Assembly (NCBI RefSeq): GCF_003148765.1
Contig: NZ_QGGV01000013.1
Location: 62,001-126,000, forward strand
DNA length: 64,000 bases
Source of the DNA: Silicimonas algicola
Lineage (GTDB): Bacteria > Pseudomonadota > Alphaproteobacteria > Rhodobacterales > Rhodobacteraceae
Reading direction: 5' to 3'
Shown piece after piece: positions 1 through 8,055 of this stretch. Every line of letters starts with the position of its first letter. Position 1 is the first letter of the stretch. The translations under genes and the position numbers were made by a program. Below the pieces are notes generated by a model. That model did no database searches. It was given only the letters and a program-made list of their open reading frames with translations, and had not been told where the DNA came from.

Positions 1-704
1 AGGTTTCGACTGGAGAGGCTGCGGTCCTGGTTGAAGTGGTTCGAGACGGAGGCATGGACGGAGGCAAACTTCTGCAGACATCGCATCTGACGAAAGCGCT
101 GCATTGCCCGCTCCCGTCTTCGGAACGGCAGATGTGAGTTCTCCGCCCGGTTGTTCCCCCAGCGACCCATCTCGCGATCGTCACCTCGCCCCATCTCCTT
201 CAGAGCTGCACCGTAGGTGCGGAGGCGATCGGTCACCACCTCCTCGGGCCGGCCGTGCCTCTTCATCGCCTTCCTGAGGAACTTCGACCTGCCTTCTTAT
301 CGCGGGTCGTCGTCGGGACGAAGCTCTCCAGTACCTCACCTTCTTGATCTACGGCCCGCCAGAGGTAATGCTGCCTGCCGTTGATCTTCACGAACATCTC
401 GTCCAGATGCCACCGCCACCGGCTCGAGCGCATGCCCTGCACCCGGCGCTTCCGGATCTCGGAGGCAAACATCGGACCGAACCGGTTCCACAAGTACCGG
501 ACCGTCTCGTGGCGGACGTCGACGCCGCGTTCGTGGAGCAGGTCCTCGACGTTCCGCAGCGACAGCGGGAAGCGGACGTAGAGCATCACAGCCAGGCGGA
601 TGATCTCGGGGCTCGTCTTGAAGTACCTGAAGGGGGATTGTTTGGGCATTGCAGCAGGGTAGGCGGGACGCTGCGCCGTCTCAACTAGGGTTTCTGACAA
701 TGCC
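1..704 (-). mobile_element. IS6-family element, damaged and cut by the window edge
   Basis: The minus strand encodes an IS6/IS26-type DDE transposase. The reading frame opens at about 650 (MPKQSPFRYFKTS) and runs through the helix-turn-helix and the HLDEMF block with the first catalytic Asp. It then loses frame near 285-300, and the remainder (the TDRLRTY and AENSH blocks) continues in another frame to base 1. The left terminal repeat is visible as GGCATTGTCAGA read on the minus strand at 693-704, 15 bases from the end of the OsmC gene. The same frameshift occurs in the copy at 15627-16440, so the two share a defective ancestor. The element cannot make its own transposase. Confidence 0.9.
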
Positions 705-718
705 CTCTGGGGCAATGC

Positions 719-1126
719 TCAGCCCTTCCGCCTTATCGTGCCGACGAGTTCGGTGGCCTCGGCCAGGGTGTTCGAGATGGTGCCGTATTTGCGCAAGTTG
801 CGATGCAAGAGATCCAGTCGCTGGTCGCTCTCGTCCGTATCGACCACGATCTCGTAGTCGATGCGGATCATCTTGGGCGGGCTGTCCTGACGGACCGCGT
901 GCAGGCTGACCTCGATGCCGCGCAGATCGAACTTGAGCATCGGCGTCACCCGCTCGGCCCCCTTCAGGAGACAGGCCGCGAGGCTGGCCAGAAGCAACTC
1001 GGCCGGGTTGAACGCATCGTCACGACCGGCCATGTCGGTGTCGAGGACGAGATGCGCCGATTTCACCTCGGCCTCGGAGCCGTGGCTGTCGATGCGGCGG
1101 GCGCTGACGCGATACTCCAGCATCAT
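719..1126 (-). CDS. OsmC-family protein
   Basis: A protein of about 135 residues resembling the OsmC/Ohr fold, whose members reduce organic hydroperoxides with paired cysteines. The recognisable part is the central helix AELLLASLAACLLKGAERV. It keeps one Cys at the usual first position of the catalytic pair, but the second conserved Cys is not evident, so peroxidase activity is uncertain. The ATG at 1124-1126 overlaps the stop of the upstream metallo-beta-lactamase-fold gene as ATGA, indicating translational coupling. This is the last gene of the ArsR-led operon, and an IS6 end follows 15 bases after its stop. Confidence 0.8.
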   Translation of the reverse strand: MMLEYRVSARRIDSHGSEAEVKSAHLVLDTDMAGRDDAFNPAELLLASLAACLLKGAERVTPMLKFDLRGIEVSLHAVRQDSPPKMIRIDYEIVVDTDESDQRLDLLHRNLRKYGTISNTLAEATELVGTIRRKG

Positions 1127-2034
1127 TCCCACTCCATCTGCTGGAAGGCGGTCTGCGCGTTGCGACCGGCCAGGCTGTCGAACTGCTCGAGATACCTGAA
1201 GGCCGCCTGATCGACCCGTGGCGCGGTCAGGATGTCGCCGCCCTCGTCCAGCAGCGCCCCGATTTGCGCGCGCAGGTTCATCAGGTAGTCGTAGGTGTCG
1301 GCGCGGGCGCGATTCATCGTCGTCGGCCCGCCGTGGCCCGGCACGACATGGGCGGCGCCCGTCGCCTCCACCGCGAGATAGGCATCTGGCCAGTGGGTGA
1401 TCGAACTCTGATCGCCCACGCCGAGGATGCGCTCGACATAGACGATGTCGCCGGTAAACACCGTGTCGCGATCCGGCACCCAGACAAAGCTGTCGCCGGG
1501 CGTGTGCGCGGGGCCCGGATGCACGATCTCGAAGATCAGCCCGCCGACATCCAGCGTATGGGCATCGGGAAAGGTCACGTCAGCGAAGCTGGGTTCGGTC
1601 CCCTCCAGCGCCGCGCCGATCAGCAGCGTCAACCCCGTCATCTGCATCGAGGCTCGGGCCTGCTGGTCCTCCACCGCCGCATCGGAGGCAATCACCGTCG
1701 CCCCCTGCGCCTGCCAGTAGCCGTTGCCGAGCCAGCGGTGGTCCTGCCCGCCGGTGTTGATCACATGCGTCACGGGTTGGTCGGTCACGCTGCGGACAGC
1801 ATCGTGCAGCGCCTCCGCGCCGCGCCACGAGCCGCCCGGATCGATCAGCACCGCGCCGGCCTCGGTGACGATCAGGCCAAAGGTCGCGTTGTTGCCGAGG
1901 TTTTCGGGGCTGCGCTGCTCCTTCTCTCCGACAATCGCCCAGACCCCTTCGGTCACGGGCCGCACGTCCAGGACTTCGGCTGCGGCGAACGTCGGCGCGG
2001 CGAGGATGACACCGGCAACGAGGGCGCGGATCAT
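1123..2034 (-). CDS. Secreted metallo-beta-lactamase-fold protein with altered metal motif
   Basis: 303 residues with a likely signal peptide (MIRALVAGVILAAPTFAAAE). The fold resembles the periplasmic MBL hydrolases of quinoprotein and sulfur-oxidation loci. Later metal ligands are present: the His of HPGPAHTPGD, the Asp of FTGDIVY and the His of VVPGHGG. The first motif, usually HxHxDH, reads NTGGQDHRWLGN: both leading histidines are absent and one residue is missing, although the Asp-His pair remains. Hydrolase activity with a normal binuclear zinc site is therefore doubtful. Its start overlaps the thioredoxin stop by four bases and its stop overlaps the OsmC start, so it is co-translated in the operon. 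Confidence 0.8.
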   Translation of the reverse strand: MIRALVAGVILAAPTFAAAEVLDVRPVTEGVWAIVGEKEQRSPENLGNNATFGLIVTEAGAVLIDPGGSWRGAEALHDAVRSVTDQPVTHVINTGGQDHRWLGNGYWQAQGATVIASDAAVEDQQARASMQMTGLTLLIGAALEGTEPSFADVTFPDAHTLDVGGLIFEIVHPGPAHTPGDSFVWVPDRDTVFTGDIVYVERILGVGDQSSITHWPDAYLAVEATGAAHVVPGHGGPTTMNRARADTYDYLMNLRAQIGALLDEGGDILTAPRVDQAAFRYLEQFDSLAGRNAQTAFQQMEWE

Positions 2035-2267
2035 GCGCCGATCCAGCTCTCGAGTTTCGCCGCATCCGGCAGGCCGCCGGCATGGACGAGCTTGCCGTCG
2101 ACCGAAATGCCGGGCGTGGACATGACGCCCGCCATGGCGATGGATCTTGCGTCGGTCACCTTTTCGACGTCGACCGCAACGCCCAGCTTCGCGGCGGCCT
2201 CCTTGACCATTTTTTCAGTAGTGGCACAGCGTGCGCAGCCGGGGCCGTAGACCTTGACGGTTTTCAT
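2031..2267 (-). CDS. Small thioredoxin/glutaredoxin-like protein
   Basis: 78 residues of the MTH895/TM0996-type thioredoxin family, which often travels with DUF318 permeases. The redox motif is CARC in VYGPGCARCATTEKMV near the N terminus, and the cis-proline is in the MSTPGISVDG segment. There is no signal peptide, so it should act in the cytoplasm, perhaps reducing or receiving electrons from the neighbouring permease or its substrate. It starts 12 bases after the permease stop, behind an AGGACG-like ribosome site, and is coupled to the next gene by an ATGA overlap. Confidence 0.88.
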   Translation of the reverse strand: MKTVKVYGPGCARCATTEKMVKEAAAKLGVAVDVEKVTDARSIAMAGVMSTPGISVDGKLVHAGGLPDAAKLESWIGA

Positions 2268-2279
2268 GGGAGCGTCCTT

Positions 2280-3338
2280 TTAGAGGAGGAAGTTGAAGAG
2301 ATAGCCGGTGGCGAGAATCCCGGCCGAGACGACTGCGATGAAGATCGCGATCAGGCGCAGGGTCAGAACCTGCTTCAGGATGATCATCTCGGGCAGCGAC
2401 AGCGCGATCACCGACATCATGAAGGCCAGCGTCGTGCCAAGCGCCGCCCCCTTGCCCAGTAGCGCCTCCACGATGGGAATGACGCCTGCCGCATTGGTGT
2501 ACATCGGCACGCCCACGACGACGGCGGCGGGAACCGACCACCAGGCCTCGCCGCCCATGATCCGCAGCATCATCTCTTCGGGGACGTAGCCGTGGATGGC
2601 GGCGCCAATGCCGATGCCGACCAGCACCCATAGCCAGACCTTGCCGACGATCTCGCGCACCTGTTCGACACCGATCTTCAGCCGGTCCACCAGCGACAGC
2701 CGTTCCTCGGGCAGATCGCCGACGGGGCCTGCGTTCAGCTCGCGCACCCAGTCCTGCAGGTAGCGCTCCAGCCGCATGCGCCCGAGGATGAAGCCTGCGA
2801 CCGTCGCGATCGTGAAACCGAAGACGAGATAGATCGTGGCGATCTCCCAGCCGACGAGCCCGTAGAGCAGCCCGAGGCCCACCGGCCCCACCATCGGACC
2901 CGCGATCAGGAAGGAAAAGGTCACACCGAGCGGGATGCCCGCCGAGACGAAGCCGATAAAGAGCGGCACCGAGGAGCAGGAGCAGAACGGCGTCAGCACG
3001 CCCAGCAGGGCGGCCAGCGGATAGCCCCAGACCTGACGTTTGCCCGCCAGGATCGCGCGGGTCTTCTCGGGGCTGAACCAGCTCCGCAGCACGCCGGTGA
3101 CGAAGACGATGCCCGTCAGCAGCATCAGCACCTTCGGCACGTCGTAAACGAAAAAGGCGATGGCCTCGCCGGTGTGGCTGTCGCGCGCCACCGGAAACAG
3201 CGCCGTCACCCATTCCGAGATCGGGATCAGCTGGCCATAGAGAAGGTACAGGACGACGCCCACAACCGGCACGCCCACATACCAGAGCCAGTCGGGCGCG
3301 CCGCGCAGCGGTACGAGGTCATGTGTCTCGACGGTCAT
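2280..3338 (-). CDS. DUF318/ArsP-type permease
   Basis: 352 residues with about eight to ten membrane segments. It belongs to the predicted permease family PF03773, which includes ArsP, an exporter of trivalent organoarsenicals in Campylobacter. The family hallmark TPFCSCSSVPLF lies near residues 108-119, with the related second half-repeat GVPMYTNAAGVIPIVEALLGKG near residue 255. The start codon overlaps the ArsR stop (ATGA). Position between a CVC-type ArsR repressor and a thioredoxin supports export of an arsenical or another thiol-reactive metalloid, but the substrate is inferred. Confidence 0.88.
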   Translation of the reverse strand: MTVETHDLVPLRGAPDWLWYVGVPVVGVVLYLLYGQLIPISEWVTALFPVARDSHTGEAIAFFVYDVPKVLMLLTGIVFVTGVLRSWFSPEKTRAILAGKRQVWGYPLAALLGVLTPFCSCSSVPLFIGFVSAGIPLGVTFSFLIAGPMVGPVGLGLLYGLVGWEIATIYLVFGFTIATVAGFILGRMRLERYLQDWVRELNAGPVGDLPEERLSLVDRLKIGVEQVREIVGKVWLWVLVGIGIGAAIHGYVPEEMMLRIMGGEAWWSVPAAVVVGVPMYTNAAGVIPIVEALLGKGAALGTTLAFMMSVIALSLPEMIILKQVLTLRLIAIFIAVVSAGILATGYLFNFLL

Positions 3339-3622
3339 GCGACCTTCCTTTCAAGATTGAATTCTGCGGTCAGCACAGCGTCGATCACGGCCGCGAATTC
3401 CGGCGCGACGTCGGGGTTCCGGCGGTAGCGCACCCATTGGGCGTCGCGCCGGTCGAGCACGAGGCCAGCCGCGCGCAGCACCTTCATGTGCCGCGACATC
3501 CGGCTTTGGCTCGCGTCGAGCCGCGCCATCAATTCGCAGACACAATGCTCGCCCCCAGCCCAAAGGAGTGCGAGGGCGGCGCGACGGGTCGCGTCGGATA
3601 TGGCAATCAGTATGTCCTGCAT
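3335..3622 (-). CDS. ArsR-family winged-helix repressor
   Basis: 95 residues with the ArsR/SmtB fold. The CVCEL sequence at the start of the recognition region matches the ELCVCDL metalloid-sensing motif of classical ArsR proteins. It is followed by the recognition helix [19 protein letters not shown] and the wing [10 protein letters not shown]. It is the first gene of the minus-strand operon. A perfect inverted repeat lies 12-29 bases upstream of its start (3634-3651) and is the natural autoregulatory operator. Expected role: repression relieved by arsenite, antimonite or a related thiol-binding ligand. Confidence 0.92.
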   Translation of the reverse strand: MQDILIAISDATRRAALALLWAGGEHCVCELMARLDASQSRMSRHMKVLRAAGLVLDRRDAQWVRYRRNPDVAPEFAAVIDAVLTAEFNLERKVA

Positions 3623-3633
3623 GCCGGAATGAT

Positions 3634-3651
3634 TATGCGTCCTGGCGCATA
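3634..3651. promoter_or_regulatory. Inverted repeat, candidate ArsR operator
   Basis: TATGCG, six bases (TCCTGG), then CGCATA: a perfect 6-6-6 dyad just upstream of the arsR start codon on the minus strand. Its position fits an autorepressor site, although no consensus is claimed. Confidence 0.5.
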
Positions 3652-3660
3652 TGCGCTTTG

Positions 3661-3882
3661 ATCCGTATCAAGCATGCCGGCACCGGCCGATCCGAATTCT
3701 CCAACCGCCAGCTGCGGCTGGACCAGTCGCTGCGGCTGCCGGCGCACTTTGATAACCTGGAATCGCGCCTGCTGCTGCAGCGGCGCTTGGCCGAGCGCGG
3801 CGGCGGCATCCAGATCGTGCGCACGGGCCGCGGGCGGTTCCGGCTCGAGGTCGCCGGCACGCTGGAGCTGGAGGACTCCTGA
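3661..3882 (+). pseudogene. C-terminal fragment of a PNPOx/GAF-type protein
   Basis: The plus frame ending at 3882 reads [20 protein letters not shown], continues with an [11 protein letters not shown] segment and ends in [18 protein letters not shown]. This matches, almost position by position, the C-terminal domain of the protein at 12725-14080 (HAATGRTDFTTRELRLDRSL and following). No start or N-terminal domains are present, and the homology begins abruptly just inside the arsR promoter region. It is therefore the tail of a deleted paralogue. Confidence 0.75.
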
Positions 3883-4012
3883 CACCCCAGCGGTCAGTTA
3901 AGAGACGGTTCAGATCCCGGAAAGGATCTCACCATGCGAGTGGCGCAGCTCTGGCGTAACAATGCTGGAGAGCCCGCACCAGCCAGCGCCGGGCCAGAGT
4001 GAGGCCCGACGC

Positions 4013-4335
4013 AAATGCTGTCAGGCTAGGCGATTCAGTCTCCGCAAGGACCTTCAGGCCGCCCCTATGCCGGGCAAAGCTGACGCCACTCGGCAAGCGC
4101 GGCGGTGCGGTTCAGCTTGAAAAGGCTTCGGCTTGAGAGGCTGCGTTCGTGGTTGAAATGATTGAAGACGGAAGCGTGGGCGGCGGCGAATGTCTGCAGG
4201 CTTCGCATTCGCCGAAAACGGAGCATCGCGCACTCCCGTCGTCGGAACGGCAGATGCGAGTTCTCCGCGCTGTTGTTCGTCCGCGACCAGCTTCCTGCCG
4301 GCCACTCGCGCCCCTTCTGTTACGCCCCCGCGCCT
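4013..4335 (-). mobile_element. IS6-family 3' fragment
   Basis: An end sequence (ATGCTGTCAGGC at 4014-4025) is followed by the last ~85 codons of an IS6 transposase on the minus strand: NSHLPFRRRECAMLRFRRM, then SSRSLFKLNRTAALAEWRQL and a stop near 4064. The N-terminal two thirds of the gene are missing. It is closer to the intact copy at 48861-49675 than to the copies at 1 or 15627. Confidence 0.8.
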
Positions 4336-4513
4336 GGCGGGGAATGGCGCGCAAGCTACGTCAATCCTTGGGAAATAAACCGGCCATAAGGGTTTCGTCG
4401 CTGATCCACATCAACGCGGAGCATGTACCTGGACATATGCTGCCCGAGCGGAGGGCAGGCCTCACCCCGTGTTCCGTAGAGTCGCGCCTGAGAAGTCGAA
4501 AGGATGCACTTTC

Positions 4514-5683
4514 TTGAGGGTCACTGAGCAAACACCTGGCAGAGAGAACGGCAACCCGTCTCTGCGAGAGACGGCCGCATCAAATGCGCTGGTTCCGGCC
4601 CAGCGCCTGGCTCCGTCCCCGCCGTCGCGGATGCGGCGTTGGTGGCTATGGGTGATCGCTGGACTTCTGGGGCTCGTACTCGTCGCCGTTGCCTCGTCGC
4701 AGTTCTGGATGCCGAGGCCGACACCGGTTTCGGTGGAGGTCGTAACGCTCGCGCCGGTCACGCGTGTACTCGCGGTAAACGGCCGGATCGCTGCAGTCCA
4801 TTCGGTCGGGATCCGATCGACGGTCGGGGGCGCCCTCGCGGCGCTGTCCGTGGCCGAGGGCGATGTGGTCGACGCGGGTCAGGTTCTGGCCCGGATCGAA
4901 GCGGACGCGCAGAATGCCGTCGTACGGCAGGCGATGGCGGCGCTGGACGCCTCCCTCATCGCGCAGGACGAGGCGCGACAAACCTACAACCGCTCGCTCG
5001 CACTTGGGACCAACATCGCGCGCAGCGTGCTGGAAACCCAGGCGCGCGCGGTGCAAACTGCGGACCAGGAGGTTTCGCGCCAGACCTCCGTTCTGACACA
5101 GGCACAAATTGCGCTGCGCGACCATACGATCCGCGCGCCGATGCGCGGCACCGTTCTGGTACTGGAAGCCGAGCAAGGGCAGATCGTCGATCCTGCCACA
5201 CCCCTACTGACCCTCGCCGATCTGAGTGAACTGATGGTGGAGGCCGATGTCGACGAAGCCTATGCGACGCAGATCGGCCCAGATCAGCGTGCGGTGCTGC
5301 AACTAGCGGGAGAGACGGATCTCCGTGATGGCCATGTCAGTTTCGTGTCGCGGCAAGTGGACGTGGCGACCGGCGGGCTGGCCGTCAGGATAGCCTTCGA
5401 CGATCCAGTCGCCGCCCCGGTGGGACTGACCGTGGCGGCCAACATCATCGTGGACCAGCGCGATGAGGCACTGACCGTGCCGCGGACAGCCCTGAAGTCC
5501 GACGGGGATGCGACCGGCGTCTATGTCGTCGGGGACGGCGCTGCGCGGTTCCGACCGACAACGGTCGTGGACTGGCCCGCAGCACGTCTCGTCGTCACAT
5601 CGGGCCTGACTGAAGGTGACGCGGTGGTCATCGATGCGGAAGGCATAGCCGAAGGGCAAGCGGTCTCCGTGGAGCAGCCTTGA
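4514..5683 (+). CDS. Periplasmic adaptor (HlyD/MacA type) of an ABC efflux system
   Basis: About 389 residues: a cytoplasmic N-terminal stretch, one membrane anchor (WWLWVIAGLLGLVLVAVASS), a biotinyl-lipoyl half-motif around GGALAALSVAEGDVVDAGQ, a helical hairpin, the second lipoyl half (IRAPMRGTVLVLEAEQGQIV) and beta-barrel domains. TTG at 4514, preceded by AAAGGA, is the preferred start; a GTG at 4469 lies in the same frame without a good ribosome site. The stop overlaps the permease start by one base (TGATG). It should link the following FtsX-type permease and ATPase to export or lipoprotein handling across the envelope. Confidence 0.85.
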   Translation: MRVTEQTPGRENGNPSLRETAASNALVPAQRLAPSPPSRMRRWWLWVIAGLLGLVLVAVASSQFWMPRPTPVSVEVVTLAPVTRVLAVNGRIAAVHSVGIRSTVGGALAALSVAEGDVVDAGQVLARIEADAQNAVVRQAMAALDASLIAQDEARQTYNRSLALGTNIARSVLETQARAVQTADQEVSRQTSVLTQAQIALRDHTIRAPMRGTVLVLEAEQGQIVDPATPLLTLADLSELMVEADVDEAYATQIGPDQRAVLQLAGETDLRDGHVSFVSRQVDVATGGLAVRIAFDDPVAAPVGLTVAANIIVDQRDEALTVPRTALKSDGDATGVYVVGDGAARFRPTTVVDWPAARLVVTSGLTEGDAVVIDAEGIAEGQAVSVEQP

Positions 5684-6888
5684 TGCTCTACGCTCTTAAG
5701 ATCGCGACCCGCTACCTGACGGCCAACAAGGCGCAGACCGCGCTTCTGATCACGGGCGTCGCGGTGGGCGTGTTCATCTTCATCTTCATGTCGGCCCTGA
5801 TTGGCGGGCTGGCCGAATTCATCCTGTCGCGCACTGTCGGCGACCTCTCGCACATCACGATAGAGGCCGAGGATTCCGACCCCGCCGTGCTGATCGCTCC
5901 GGAGGGTCATGTTCTGGCCATAACGGAACGGGGTCGCACGCGCACCGCAACGGTGGCCGAAGCCGAGACCTTGCTCCCGCTGATCGAGGCGGTAGCCGGA
6001 GTCCGCGCCGTGTCGCCGCAAATCACCGGTGCGGGCTTTCTCACTCGTGGAGCGCAGGTGTCGCAGGTCAGCGTAACCGGAGTCGAGCCGGGAAGGGAAT
6101 CCGCGATTCTCGACCTCGACGGCTACATGGTCGAAGGCTCGGCCCGGCTTGGTTCCGGTCTGATCGTGCTGGGCAGCGACCTCGCCGACGACCTTGGGCT
6201 GTCCCCGGGCCAGACAGTGCGGCTCCAGAGTTCGGACGGGGTCACCGCTCTACTCACGCTGACGGGTGTCTTCGAAACCGGAAACGGTGCGATGGACGGG
6301 ACACGCGCCTTCGTCAGCCTGCCGGTGGCACGGACGCTGTTCGCCATGCCGCAGGGCGTCACCCAGATCGAGATCAAGCTCAACGACCTGAACGCCGCGG
6401 ACGCCACCGCGCTGAGGATCCGGGCGCTAACGGGTCTCGAAGCAGTGCCATGGACTGACGGGGCCGAACAGCTGATGGAGGCGTTGAACGCACAGGCGCA
6501 GACCGGGTACTTCCTGAAGTCCTTCGCGCTCGTCACTATCGTCATCGGCGTCGCCTCGGCACTAATGCTCTCCACCTATCGGCGCCGCCCCGAGATCGGG
6601 ATCATGCGGGCCATGGGTGCGGGGCGAAATTTCATCATTTTCGTCTTTGTCGCGCAGGGCGCGCTGATCGGGCTGATGGGCGGCCTCACGGGCGCGGGGC
6701 TGGGGTATCTCGCCCTGCTCCCATTTCCCTCGCGCGACGCCTTTCAGCCGGGTACCTTGCCGATGGACATCACGCAAGGATCCTATGGTCTGGCTGTCAT
6801 GCTTACCGTGATGGGGGCGGTCCTCGCCTCAATCCTGCCCGCGCGCGCCGCCTCCCGCGTCGATCCTGTCACGGCGATTGGCCAATGA
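5683..6888 (+). CDS. ABC transporter permease, FtsX/MacB/LolC type
   Basis: About 401 residues. One membrane segment near the N terminus (TALLITGVAVGVFIFIFMSA) is followed by a large periplasmic MacB-PCD-like domain (about residues 45-270) and three C-terminal membrane segments. The FtsX signature region RRRPEIGIMRAMGAGRN precedes the second segment. It overlaps the adaptor stop by one base and the ATPase start by four (ATGA), so the three proteins are made as one unit. Likely role: mechanotransmission-type ABC transport of a small molecule, peptide or lipoprotein. No outer-membrane TolC gene is nearby. Confidence 0.9.
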   Translation: MLYALKIATRYLTANKAQTALLITGVAVGVFIFIFMSALIGGLAEFILSRTVGDLSHITIEAEDSDPAVLIAPEGHVLAITERGRTRTATVAEAETLLPLIEAVAGVRAVSPQITGAGFLTRGAQVSQVSVTGVEPGRESAILDLDGYMVEGSARLGSGLIVLGSDLADDLGLSPGQTVRLQSSDGVTALLTLTGVFETGNGAMDGTRAFVSLPVARTLFAMPQGVTQIEIKLNDLNAADATALRIRALTGLEAVPWTDGAEQLMEALNAQAQTGYFLKSFALVTIVIGVASALMLSTYRRRPEIGIMRAMGAGRNFIIFVFVAQGALIGLMGGLTGAGLGYLALLPFPSRDAFQPGTLPMDITQGSYGLAVMLTVMGAVLASILPARAASRVDPVTAIGQ

Positions 6889-7562
6889 GCGCGCTTTTGG
6901 AGGTCCGCGACCTCTTCAAGACCTATGGCTCGGGTGAGACTGCGACCCGGGTGTTGCGCGGCCTGTCGCTGCGCCTCGAGGCGGGCGAGATGGCCGCGCT
7001 TCTCGGGCCGTCGGGCGCAGGGAAAAGCACGCTGCTTACGATCCTCGGAACCTTGATGAAACCCACATCCGGCAGCTACGAGATGCTGGGCGTGGACATG
7101 ATCTCGGCGGACGACCGAGCGCTAACAGACTTTCGCAACGCCCACATCGGCTTCGTGTTTCAGTTCCACAACCTGCTGCCTGACTTCACCGCGCTGGAGA
7201 ACGTGATCTTTCCCGTAGCCGTGCGCGAAGGACGCGAGACGCCCGCAGCCCGGGCACGGAGCCGCGATCTCCTGGTGCGCATGGGTTTGGCGGACCGGAT
7301 CGATTTCCCAACTGCCAGTCTTTCCGGCGGGCAGAAGCAGCGCGTCGCAGTCGCGCGGGCCCTGATGAACGGACCGGAACTGGTTCTGGCGGATGAACCC
7401 ACAGGCAACCTCGACCGCGCCTCGGCCATGCAGGTGATGGACCTGATCGGAGAGATCAACCGCAAGGAAGGCACGACCTTCTTGATCTCGACCCATGACG
7501 AAAAGATCGCGGCTTCGTGCCGGCGGCAGATCGAAGTGGGAGATGGGATGGTCACAGGATGA
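6885..7562 (+). CDS. ABC transporter ATP-binding protein, LolD/MacB type
   Basis: 225 residues, the full size for a LolD-like subunit. Walker A is GPSGAGKST near residues 43-51, the Q-loop is in FVFQFHNLLP, the signature is LSGGQKQRVAVARAL, Walker B is LVLADEPTGNLD and the switch His is in ISTHDEK. It closes the adaptor-permease-ATPase operon, joined to the permease by an ATGA overlap. The protein should sit on the cytoplasmic face and drive the FtsX-type permease. Confidence 0.95.
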   Translation: MSALLEVRDLFKTYGSGETATRVLRGLSLRLEAGEMAALLGPSGAGKSTLLTILGTLMKPTSGSYEMLGVDMISADDRALTDFRNAHIGFVFQFHNLLPDFTALENVIFPVAVREGRETPAARARSRDLLVRMGLADRIDFPTASLSGGQKQRVAVARALMNGPELVLADEPTGNLDRASAMQVMDLIGEINRKEGTTFLISTHDEKIAASCRRQIEVGDGMVTG

Positions 7563-8055
7563 ACCCGTTGCTTCGCGGCACTGCGGAGAATTCGGGTGGC
7601 AAGTGGCTATCAAGTGATCTGCCGGTGCGCTGGACCATGCCCCCATTCGGAACGCTTCTCTGGTCAGTGACCTGATGACGGGAGACCTGAGCCATACGCG
7701 CCGCGCATCCCCATACCGAAGGCAGGATTGACCGCGACGGGGTCGGGCTGCATTCCGAGATTTACGGAACTGGCCCCCGCCCCATCCTCTTCATCCCGAC
7801 GTGGATGTTCATCCATTCGCGCGGCCAAGTCTGAAACGTTGCCCGACAGCCGAACGAAGGGGTGCGCATCGCCGGCGCCTCGCTCTGGCCGATCGATCAT
7901 AGGGGTAGCTTCTTTTCCCCCGTCGGCGGAAAACGCCATGCACATGCTTCCGAGCCCACGGACCCATGGTTTTCACACAGGAGTCCATGGGATCTAGTGT
8001 CCATTGCGAAGCGAATGGTTGCTTCACGGCCAACGCGGCCGAATCCGCGCCTCGT
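7563..8055. other. Gap between convergent genes with a faint alpha/beta-hydrolase remnant
   Basis: No intact gene is supported in this ~490-base gap. On the plus strand at 7727-7840 one frame reads DRDGVGLHSEIYGTG, then PILFIPTWMFIHSRG, before a stop. This resembles the N terminus of alpha/beta hydrolases, in which a GxGP turn is followed by a LFLPxW strand. It has no continuation, so at most it is a decayed fragment. Confidence 0.35.
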
